The notes under the pieces: generated by a model | Told to the model about the DNA's origin: nothing | Databases searched by the model: none | The model's input: the letters and a program-made list of their open reading frames with translations, nothing else | NCBI GenBank assembly: GCA_937934775.1 | Contig: CALGYL010000268.1 | Span: 1 to 9,426, forward strand | Direction: 5' to 3' | DNA length: 9,426 bases | From: an uncultured Clostridia bacterium | Lineage (GTDB): Bacteria > Bacillota > Clostridia > Christensenellales > Aristaeellaceae | Shown: one piece after another, positions 1 through 5,607 of the stretch | How the letters are laid out: each line of letters opens with the position of its first letter | How positions within the stretch are numbered: position 1 is the first letter of the stretch | Translations under genes and position numbers: made by a program

Positions 1-366
1 GAGCCAGTAGGTGCCGTTCAGCCGCTCGAACAGCTGCAGGTAGCGCTTCTGGGACCCGAGGAACAGGGCGATGCAGTCATCGGTGCGGGGGATGACCAGC
101 GGCACATCCTTCGCGGCCAGGCCCACCACGCCATTGGAGCAAAGCCCGTAACCCAGCGCGATGTAGTCCGGCCGGTGCTTGAGCAGGTTCTTTTCCACTT
201 GGTCGTGGATTGAGTCGATCGCTTCGACCAGCATGCGCCGGAGCGCGTCCGGGGTATCGTGGAGCCCCTGCGGAAGCCAGGTGACATCCACGGTATGCGG
301 GCTGAGCGCTGCGAAATAGTTGATCTCCCGGCTGAGCACCCGGCAGGCGATGATGTGTATACGCAT
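1..366 (-). CDS. DUF1638-type protein, N-terminal 122 residues (runs off the window)
   Basis: This frame is open from ATG 366 to the window edge, so the C-terminus is missing. The protein starts MRIHIIACRVLSREI and contains ALGYGLCSNGVVGL (near residues 71-84) followed by PRTDDCIALFLGS (near residues 92-104). As I recall the family, this G-LCS-NG plus PR-x-DC-ALFLGS pattern is typical of DUF1638 proteins, whose biochemical role is not established. Some members lie near corrinoid methyltransferase genes, but nothing here shows that link. The start is supported by AGGAGG at 376-381, 9 nt upstream. The gene lies 70 bp downstream of the MocR gene on the same strand but has its own promoter-like sequence at 411-440. 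The conserved cysteines (C in GLCSNG and DDC) could bind metal; this is inference. Confidence 0.75.
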   Translation of the reverse strand, partial: MRIHIIACRVLSREINYFAALSPHTVDVTWLPQGLHDTPDALRRMLVEAIDSIHDQVEKNLLKHRPDYIALGYGLCSNGVVGLAAKDVPLVIPRTDDCIALFLGSQKRYLQLFERLNGTYWL

Positions 367-410
367 GGGTTGTTCCCTCCTGAACCGGCGCTGACGCGCC
401 AGGTGTGTGC

Positions 411-440
411 AGTATAACAGATCGGAGATATACCCGTCAA
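411..440 (-). promoter_or_regulatory. Promoter for the DUF1638-type gene
   Basis: Read on the minus strand, TTGACG (440-435) and TATACT (416-411) are separated by 18 bp, and TG-T precedes the -10 box as in extended -10 promoters. The -35 hexamer overlaps the TGA stop codon of the upstream MocR gene (439-437), so the downstream gene can be transcribed independently. A GC hairpin, GGCGC-N4-GCGCC (387-400), lies in the predicted leader just upstream of the ribosome binding site at 376-381. Confidence 0.65.
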
Positions 441-1879
441 TCGGGGCGCTCAAGCGCCCAAGCACTGAACAAAAGTTCGGCGGCTTCGCGGATTGACTCC
501 TCGTCCAGCCCGGCGTATCCGATGACCAGCGTGGAGGGAGAAACCTGTGCCTTGAAGGCATATTCGCTCAACCCCCGGACTTTTACGCCCGCCTTGGCCG
601 CCCGCGCGATCAGCGCTTCTTCAGGCAAGGAATCCACCGTCATCAAAAAGTGCAGCCCCGCGTCGTCGCCGGACAGGCGCACTTCGGAGCAGCGGGAGAA
701 CAGCTTGATCAGTAGGTTTCTTCTGTTCCGGTAGAGGCCGCCCACCCTGCGAAGGTGCCGCGCGTAGAACCCGCGCTCGATGAACAGGCGCAGCGTCTGC
801 TGCTCGAAGCGGGAGAGGGTACAGGCGGGCCGTCCGAGGCGGTCCCGGTAGGCTTTGAGCAGCTTTTCGGGCAGCACCATATAAGAAGCGCGGATGGAGG
901 GCGCGATGGTCCGGCTGAAGGTACCCAGGTAGACCACGCGGTCACCGTCCATGCCCTGCATGGCGGGGATGGGCCGGGTGGTGTGGCGGAATTCGCTGTC
1001 GTAATCGTCCTCGATCAGATACCGCCCGGGCGCGCCCTGGGCCCAGCGGATCAGCTGTGCCCGACGCCCTGCGGGCATGGTGATGCCGGTGGGGAACTGG
1101 TGGGAGGGCGTGACGAAGGCGATGGAGGCGTCCGAATCCGAAAGCTTCGCGGCGTCCAGTCCACCGGCATTCAGCGGGATGGGGTGAAACGCGCGGCCCG
1201 CCGCCCGCACCGCCCGGTAGATGCCGCCGTAGCCGGGGTCTTCCAGCGCGAAGGAGGCGCGGTCGCCCAGAATCCGAATGAGCACATCCAGCAGGTATTC
1301 GCCGCCAGCGCCCAGTATGATCTGCTCCGGCGCGCAGGCAACGCCCCGGTACTGCCTGAGGAAATCGCATAGCGCGGCGCGAAGCTCCGGGTCGCCCTGC
1401 CCGTCGCCCAGCGCCAGAAGCTGCGGCATGGTCTGCACCACTTCCCGGTTGATCCGGGCCCAAGAGGCGTAGGGGAAAGCGGAAGTGTCAACATCCCCCG
1501 TGGAGAAGTCGTAGCGCGGAAATCCGGGCGCATTTTGCGCGGGCACCGCCGCCTTTTCCGGCGCCGGACGGAGCGGTTTTCCGGCGGACTTCAGTCCGGC
1601 GGGATAAGCCGAAGGGGAGGCCTCCAGCGCCAGCGCCGCGCGCACATAGTAGCCGCTCCGGGGGCGGGCTTCCACATACCCTTCCGCCGCCAGAATCTCG
1701 TAGGCGGCCTCCGCCGTCGACCGGCTGATGCGCAGATGCTCGCACAGCGCGCGCTTGGAGGGCAGCTTTTCGCCTTCCCGGAGTCTTCCGGCGCGCATTT
1801 CGCCGATCACAAACTGGCACAGCTGCTCGTACAGCGGCGTTTGGGAACGGTAGTCCAGCGTCAGCGTCAGATCGGCCAT
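437..1879 (-). CDS. MocR/PdxR-family transcriptional regulator (GntR wHTH fused to fold-type I aminotransferase-like domain)
   Basis: The protein has 480 residues, normal for MocR regulators. Residues 1-80 form a GntR-type winged helix (YEQL, EGEKLPSKRAL, ISRSTAEAAYEIL, RSGYYV). A 40-residue linker follows, then an aminotransferase-like domain with TPSHQFPTGITMP (257-269), IEDDYDSEFR (289-298) and YLGTFSRTIAPSIR (317-330). In family members the last motif normally reads FSK, where Lys binds PLP; here it is Arg323 (codon CGG). Such regulators often control vitamin B6 or amino-acid genes, and the divergent neighbour is an ECF transporter S component, the likely target. ATG at 1879 is preferred over an in-frame TTG at 1894 because GAGGGGG lies 6 nt upstream of the ATG and would lie within the longer form. 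A GGGCGC-TCAA-GCGCCC palindrome sits in the last codons (444-459) without a T-run. Confidence 0.92.
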   Translation of the reverse strand: MADLTLTLDYRSQTPLYEQLCQFVIGEMRAGRLREGEKLPSKRALCEHLRISRSTAEAAYEILAAEGYVEARPRSGYYVRAALALEASPSAYPAGLKSAGKPLRPAPEKAAVPAQNAPGFPRYDFSTGDVDTSAFPYASWARINREVVQTMPQLLALGDGQGDPELRAALCDFLRQYRGVACAPEQIILGAGGEYLLDVLIRILGDRASFALEDPGYGGIYRAVRAAGRAFHPIPLNAGGLDAAKLSDSDASIAFVTPSHQFPTGITMPAGRRAQLIRWAQGAPGRYLIEDDYDSEFRHTTRPIPAMQGMDGDRVVYLGTFSRTIAPSIRASYMVLPEKLLKAYRDRLGRPACTLSRFEQQTLRLFIERGFYARHLRRVGGLYRNRRNLLIKLFSRCSEVRLSGDDAGLHFLMTVDSLPEEALIARAAKAGVKVRGLSEYAFKAQVSPSTLVIGYAGLDEESIREAAELLFSAWALERPD

Positions 1880-1911
1880 AACTGACCCCCTCAAAAAGAC
1901 GGAAACTGACC
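1880..1911. promoter_or_regulatory. Candidate MocR operator: 8-bp direct repeat
   Basis: AACTGACC occurs at 1880-1887 and again at 1904-1911, 24 bp apart start to start. The first copy touches the MocR start codon and ribosome binding site. The second ends 1 bp before the -35 box of the divergent transporter gene. MocR proteins such as GabR and PdxR are known to bind direct repeats, so the position and orientation fit an autoregulatory operator. That it binds the adjacent regulator is inference, and an 8-bp match in so short a region could be chance. Confidence 0.4.
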
Positions 1912-1912
1912 A

Positions 1913-1940
1913 TTTACATCATGCCAGATGGCGCTATAAT
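1913..1940 (+). promoter_or_regulatory. Promoter for the ECF S-component gene
   Basis: TTTACA (1913-1918) and a perfect TATAAT (1935-1940) are separated by 16 bp, giving a start near 1947 and a leader of about 34 nt. The spacer contains a short CATC-N6-GATG palindrome (1917-1930). Confidence 0.75.
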
Positions 1941-1980
1941 CATAGACACATTCCGGGGGAAAGTCAAGGGGGGCAGAAAA

Positions 1981-2568
1981 ATGGAAAGAAACAAATCCCT
2001 GTATCGCATCATTCTGATTGGCCTCATGGCGGCGATGGTGTTCGTCGCGACGACGTTTTTAAAATTCGACATTCCGACCCCGCCCGACAAGACCATGATC
2101 AAGCTGGGCAACGCGGTGTGCGTGCTGTCGGGGCTTTTGCTGGGCGGCGTGGGCGGCGGCCTGGCCGCGGGCATCGGCTCGGCGCTTTATGATCTCGCCG
2201 ATCCGGTGTTCGCACCCGAGGCGTGGATTACCCTGATCCGCTTCTTCCTGATGGGCCTGATCGCGGGTTCCATCGCCCACGCGGGCGGGCAGAAAGGCAA
2301 GAACTTCAAGCTGAACGTGATCGCGGCGGTCGCCGCGTCGGCGTTCTCGCTCCTGTTCTACATCGCAAAATCGGTGATTACGCAAATGGCGCTTGCCGGG
2401 AATTTCACGATGAATCAGCTGACGATTTCGCTGGGCGCGATTTCCACCAAAATTATCGCCAGCTCCATCAACGCGGTGGCGGCCGTGGTGATCTCGGTCA
2501 TCCTGATCCGTCCGCTCATCGCGGCGCTGGACCGGGCCGGGCTTCTCGCGAAGATCGATTCGAAATAA
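1981..2568 (+). CDS. ECF transporter S component (substrate-binding membrane subunit), vitamin specificity uncertain
   Basis: A 195-residue, very hydrophobic protein with about five to six membrane segments. The N-terminal pattern MAAMVFVATTFLKFDIPTP, then IKLGNAVCVLSGLLLGGVGG, GSALYDL and a glycine-rich third segment match the ECF-type S-component group that includes riboflavin-like transporters. S components capture a vitamin and dock with a shared EcfT/EcfA1/EcfA2 energising module, which is not encoded here, so this would be a stand-alone group II subunit. The divergent MocR regulator suggests a vitamin B6 compound as substrate; this rests on context only. ATG 1981 is chosen over upstream in-frame starts because AAGGGGGG lies 7 nt before it. 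The last 53 bp overlap the 3' end of the convergent MFS gene. Confidence 0.88.
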   Translation: MERNKSLYRIILIGLMAAMVFVATTFLKFDIPTPPDKTMIKLGNAVCVLSGLLLGGVGGGLAAGIGSALYDLADPVFAPEAWITLIRFFLMGLIAGSIAHAGGQKGKNFKLNVIAAVAASAFSLLFYIAKSVITQMALAGNFTMNQLTISLGAISTKIIASSINAVAAVVISVILIRPLIAALDRAGLLAKIDSK

Positions 2569-3700
2569 GCTTCCACAGTGGCGACAGCGCGGCGCCTAGT
2601 GCCAGAATGCCCGCCATCGCGAAGAAATTGACCCGGTAGCCCGCGGCTTCTACAATTTTCCCGGCCAGGACCGGCCCCAGAAACATGCCCGCGCCGTAGA
2701 CCGATTGGTAAAAGCCCATCGCGGCGCCGCGCAGTTCGGGCTCGATGTTTTGAATCGCGCCGGCAACCGTGACGGGCAGGAGCAGGCCCATGCCTACGCC
2801 GAACAACGCCTGGGCCGCGAACAAAAGCGGCGCGCCGTAGGAGAAGGCGAACAGCACGCTGGCCGCGGCGCAGGCGGCGAACCCTGCCAGGAGCATGGAA
2901 GCCTGGCCGAAGCGCCGGACCAGCGCGCCGCTGAAGCGGGACAGAATGGTGTTGGTCAGAAGGAATGAGGCCGACAGAAGGCTTAACGCGGAGGAACTCA
3001 TGCCCACCACCTCGCTGGCCCAGTTGCCGGTAAAGCCCAGCACCGTGCCCCAGGCGGCGAACTGGTAGACGGTGGCCATAAGCGTCGACAGGAGAAGCGA
3101 CCGGTCGCCCACCACCGATACCAGCTGGCGCAGCGAAACGCCCTGCTTGATCTCCTGCTCCTTTGTGCCCGATACCAGAATAAGGCCAGCCGCGGCGGCC
3201 AGTCCGCCCAAGAGAAACGCGGCTTCCCGGCTGACGTACTGCGCGACGAATCCGCCCAGGAGCATCGCTGCCACCTGCGAACCGTACTGCGCGGCGGAAA
3301 GCCGCCCCATGGCGTCGGTGGTCTCCTCGGGGCGGAACATCGCCGAATACAGTGCGGTATGCGCTACCCAGGTCGATACCGCCACGCCCGCCAGGCCGCG
3401 AAAGAAGAGCGCGCCGACGGGCGTTTTGACGACCGCAAGGCCGACCGCCGACAAAATGGACGCGATCATGCCGCCGATCAGGAACGGCTTTCTGCGCCGG
3501 AGCATATCGGAAAACACGCCCAGCGGAATCCGCAACAGCATCTGCATGAAGCCGTAGCTGCCCACGATCAGGCCGACGAACACCGGTGCTGCCCCAAGCG
3601 TGGTCTTGGCGTAGACGGACAGGAACGAGGGGTAGGTGTACACCGAAAACCACAACAGGAACGCGCCCGCCATCAGGCGGCTGACTGGCTTCATCTTCAT
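2516..3700 (-). CDS. Major facilitator superfamily transporter, 12-TM type
   Basis: A 394-residue inner-membrane transporter of normal MFS length. The signature loop between helices 2 and 3 is visible as GVFSDMLRRRK (residues 61-71), and alternating hydrophobic segments continue to WKLISNRS near the C-terminus. Hallmarks of the drug/sugar-efflux-like group are present (NWASEVVGMSSSALSLLSA and GVGMGLLLPVTVAG), but the substrate cannot be read. ATG 3700 has AGGAGA about 4-5 nt upstream; a second in-frame ATG at 3694 is possible. No clear -35/-10 was found in the long region upstream, but a palindrome at 3728-3746 lies in the leader. The final 17 codons plus stop lie antisense to the end of the S-component gene, and no terminator separates the two convergent genes. 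Confidence 0.9.
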   Translation of the reverse strand: MKMKPVSRLMAGAFLLWFSVYTYPSFLSVYAKTTLGAAPVFVGLIVGSYGFMQMLLRIPLGVFSDMLRRRKPFLIGGMIASILSAVGLAVVKTPVGALFFRGLAGVAVSTWVAHTALYSAMFRPEETTDAMGRLSAAQYGSQVAAMLLGGFVAQYVSREAAFLLGGLAAAAGLILVSGTKEQEIKQGVSLRQLVSVVGDRSLLLSTLMATVYQFAAWGTVLGFTGNWASEVVGMSSSALSLLSASFLLTNTILSRFSGALVRRFGQASMLLAGFAACAAASVLFAFSYGAPLLFAAQALFGVGMGLLLPVTVAGAIQNIEPELRGAAMGFYQSVYGAGMFLGPVLAGKIVEAAGYRVNFFAMAGILALGAALSPLWKLISNRSSREARPGPAPR

Positions 3701-3727
3701 GGGCTCTCCTTACAGCTTCATCGCATC

Positions 3728-3746
3728 ATGTTTCTTCGAAAAACAT
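3728..3746. promoter_or_regulatory. Palindrome in the MFS gene leader, possible operator
   Basis: ATGTTT (3728-3733) and AAACAT (3741-3746) form perfect arms around a 7-nt core containing TTCGA. The site is 27 bp upstream of the MFS start codon. Its size and symmetry resemble a dimeric repressor site, but no cognate regulator is recognisable, and it could also form a weak RNA hairpin. Confidence 0.3.
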
Positions 3747-4002
3747 CGTGTAAAAGTTTCGGAATTTTGCCACACTCCTACCGCATGAGGGACAAAATGG
3801 CCTGATATACTTTGGGTGTCGGTAAGGGAAAGGCATCCGGGTACACTGGATCACCGCCCCGCCGTGGCCGGGCCAACCGTCACAACAGACCCCATTGCGG
3901 GCTGCGCCAAAGGAGCGGGCGGAGAGGCCAGCCAAACTGGAAACATGCGGGCGACCCCACCCCCCCATCCTCCTTCCCCCTCGTCCGCTTGCTTCATAAT
4001 CG

Positions 4003-4034
4003 AAAAATGGAGGTCCCACCGGGCCTCCATTTTT
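4003..4034. terminator. Strong symmetric Rho-independent terminator
   Basis: AAAAATGGAGG (4003-4013) pairs perfectly with CCTCCATTTTT (4024-4034). CCC and GGG add inner pairs around an ACC loop, with one bulged T. The flanking A and T runs let it terminate transcription from either side. It lies downstream of the dehydrogenase operon and would shield the MFS gene. Confidence 0.75.
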
Positions 4035-4099
4035 CGCAGCCCGCGAATGCTGTGGTCGGCGATCAGGCGCAAGGCCAAAGCGTCGCAGCTTTCGTTGAA

Positions 4100-4118
4100 C
4101 CCGGCGCTTCGCGCCGGG
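4100..4118. repeat. GC-rich hairpin flanking structured repeat copy 1 (left)
   Basis: CCCGGCGC-TTC-GCGCCGGG is a perfect 8-bp stem with a 3-nt loop. The same 19 bp, ACCCGGCGCTTCGCGCCGG, occur at 4099-4117 and 4323-4341, bracketing the structured repeat. The repeat homology starts immediately after this hairpin. Confidence 0.7.
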
Positions 4119-4283
4119 TCAGACCATCAACAAAGCCTGGTTCTTCTTCATTCGCTTCCGGCGACCAGTGCGCCGGAAGCGTGTTTCTGCCAACAGTAGC
4201 GCACACTGGTGGTAAAAACAGCACCATAAGTCAGTGCGCCGCCCGGAAATCCGTGCGGGTTTTAGGCGCACGAAGCGCTTCTT
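4119..4283 (+). repeat. Structured dispersed repeat, copy 1 (165 nt)
   Basis: Hand alignment with 9263-9426 gives about 145 matching positions of 165 with one 1-nt gap. The copy contains H1, CGCTTCCGGCG-N7-CGCCGGAAGCG (4153-4181); H2, an imperfect hairpin from GTTTCT to AAAAAC (4183-4219); H3, GTGCGCC...GGCGCAC (4234-4271) with inner stem AAATCC-GTGC-GGGTTT; and the palindrome GAAGCGCTTC (4272-4281). The H1 loop ACCAGTG is complementary to CACTGGT in H2. A minus-strand reading frame of 67 codons crosses it, but copy 2 carries a stop and an indel in that frame, so conservation follows the hairpins and not a protein. It could be a MITE-like element, a REP-like repeat or a non-coding RNA; none was recognised by name. 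Confidence 0.85.
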
Positions 4284-4290
4284 CCATCGT

Positions 4291-4316
4291 ATCAAAAAAC
4301 CATACGGGTTTTTGAT
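4291..4316 (-). terminator. Terminator-like hairpin downstream of the dehydrogenase operon
   Basis: On the minus strand, ATCAAAAACC pairs with GGTTTTTTGAT around CGTAT, with one bulged T. The stem itself supplies the U-run, so this resembles a Rho-independent terminator for transcripts leaving the dehydrogenase gene about 115 bp upstream. It is close to symmetric and could also work on the plus strand. It directly follows repeat copy 1 and may be part of that element; the window ends before this position in copy 2. Confidence 0.55.
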
Positions 4317-4323
4317 GCTCATA

Positions 4324-4341
4324 CCCGGCGCTTCGCGCCGG
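4324..4341. repeat. GC-rich hairpin flanking structured repeat copy 1 (right)
   Basis: CCCGGCGC-TTC-GCGCCGG repeats the hairpin at 4100-4118 in direct orientation, 224 bp away. ATA and TAT extend the stem after one mismatch. It may be the partner boundary of the repeat element or a second terminator stem for the dehydrogenase operon. Confidence 0.65.
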
Positions 4342-4429
4342 ATATGTTGCGCCCCAAACGTTTCCCTGGGCTTTCCATCAATCCCGGGGACCAGCGCGAG
4401 CGGGCCTGTGTTTTCACAGCTCCCAAATG

Positions 4430-5604
4430 CTACTTGTCGGCGATTCGGAGGATGGACTCGATTTCCGGCGTGTCCAGTTTGACGAAGTTGCCGGTCTTGC
4501 CGTCGGGGCCCCGACGGGTCTTCCCGGCGAGGAAGGGGATGTCCTCGGGCTTTGCGCCAAGCTCCTTCAGCGTGACGGGCATGCCGATGCCCCGGAGGAA
4601 AGCCTCAAAGCGCTCGATGCCCTCCAGCGCGGTGCGCTCCGGGTGCGCAAGGTCCAGACTGCAGCCCAGACGCGGCTGGCCAGCAGTGCAAAGCGGTTCG
4701 GGTCATGGGGGAGTGTGAAGCGCATCCAGGCGGGCAGAACCACCGCCAGGCCCGCGCCGTGGGCCACGTCGTACAGAGCGCTCAGCTCATGCTCGATCTG
4801 ATGGCTGGCCCAGTCGCCCACCCGGCCCACGCCGACGGTGTTGTTGTGGGCCAGCGTGCCCGCCCACATCAGCTGTGCGCGGGCGTCGTAATCATCCGGC
4901 ACCGTCAGCGCCCTGCGCGCCGCGCGGATTACGGTGGTGAGCAGCGCCTCGGCCAGCCGGTCGGTCACGTCCACATCGGGCGTGTTGGTGAAGTAGCGTT
5001 CCAGAATGTGGGCCATGATGTCGGTTGCGCCGCAGGCGGTCTGGTACGCGGGCAGGAAATAGGTCAATTCGAGGTTCATCAGCGCGAACTGCGGGCGGTT
5101 GAGTTCCACATTCAGGCCGCGCTTTGTGAGCGTGTCCTTCTGCATGATGACGCAGCTGTTGGAGCTTTCGCTGCCCGCGGCCGCAAGCGTCAGCACCACG
5201 CCCAGCTTGACCGCCTGATTCGGCATCGCCTTGCCCGAGAAGAAGTCCCAGAAATCGCCTTCGTAGGGGATGCCGGACGCGATCGCCTTGGCGGAGTCGA
5301 TGGCGCTGCCGCCGCCCACCGCAAGGATGAAGTCCGCGCCGAAGGAGCGGCCCAGTTTGATGCCCTCGTACACCTTGTCGTCTCGGGGGTTGGGCAGCGC
5401 GCCGCCAAGTTCGGTATGCGCAAGGCCCGACGCCTCCAGCGATTCCACGATGCGGGGGATCAACCCGCTTTTGACCGCCGAGCCGCTTCCATAGTGAACC
5501 AGGACCCTGGCGCCGCCCATTGACCGGATCATTTCGCCGGCTTTCAGCTCCGCGCCCCGGCCAAACTCAAACCGGGTGGGTATGTAGAAGGAGAAATTGT
5601 CCAT
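4430..5604 (-). pseudogene. Iron-containing alcohol dehydrogenase, butanol dehydrogenase/YqhD type, with a frameshift
   Basis: Restoring one base gives a 391-residue protein, the usual length for this NAD(P)H-dependent alcohol/aldehyde oxidoreductase group. GGGSAIDSAK (97-106) is the nucleotide-binding motif. Metal ligands expected from YqhD are present: Asp195 and His199 in ATDIMAH, and His268 and His282 in ASHQIEHEL...VAHGAG. After TRP 313 (SRVW) the frame changes at GGG (4667-4665): as read, the protein continues in a foreign frame to 345 residues (stop at 4567), while the other frame continues with GCSLDLAHPERTALEGIERF and ends IESILRIADK at TAG 4432-4430. One G missing from a GGGG run explains this. 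It may be a real mutation or a sequencing error. The gene begins 3 nt after the SGNH stop, with GGAGGG (5617-5612) 7 nt upstream, so translation is probably coupled. Confidence 0.9.
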
Positions 5605-5607
5605 CCG

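Larger units (their letters stand above)
3701..4429. other. 729-bp non-coding interval between the MFS gene and the alcohol dehydrogenase
   Basis: No reading frame here has a credible ribosome binding site or recognisable product. From the MFS side it contains a leader palindrome (3728-3746), an isolated extended -10-like TGATATACT on the plus strand (3803-3811) without a -35 or a gene, a C-rich tract (3955-3980), a strong symmetric hairpin (4003-4034), copy 1 of a structured repeat (4119-4283) bracketed by two identical hairpins, and a bidirectional terminator-like hairpin (4291-4316). I see nothing in 3812-3950. Confidence 0.7.

Noticed and set aside
444..459. GGGCGC-TCAA-GCGCCC palindrome as a terminator for the MocR gene
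   Set aside because: It lies inside the last codons and has no following T-run on either strand.
755..1372. Long plus-strand frame opposite the MocR gene
   Set aside because: It is the high-GC antisense shadow of a well-recognised regulator, with no plausible start signal.
3803..3811. Extended -10-like TGATATACT on the plus strand
   Set aside because: No -35 at normal spacing and no gene downstream on that strand; kept only as a note in the intergenic description.
4004..4078. Minus-strand peptide ALRLIADHSIRGLRKMEARWDL as a possible gene remnant
   Set aside because: It runs through a strong terminator hairpin and has no start or family match; the nucleotide similarity to the dehydrogenase end is reported instead.
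3812..4315. Several overlapping plus-strand frames between the MFS gene and the dehydrogenase
   Set aside because: No ribosome binding sites, compositions dominated by Arg/Pro/Ser, and they pass through terminator and repeat structures.
4119..4322. 67-codon minus-strand frame across repeat copy 1 (begins MSIKNPYGFL)
   Set aside because: The matching frame in copy 2 is broken by a TAG and a 1-nt gap, and no ribosome binding site was seen; conservation follows the hairpins.
4705..5523. Long plus-strand frame opposite the alcohol dehydrogenase
   Set aside because: Antisense shadow with a His/Arg/Ala-rich composition typical of such artefacts.
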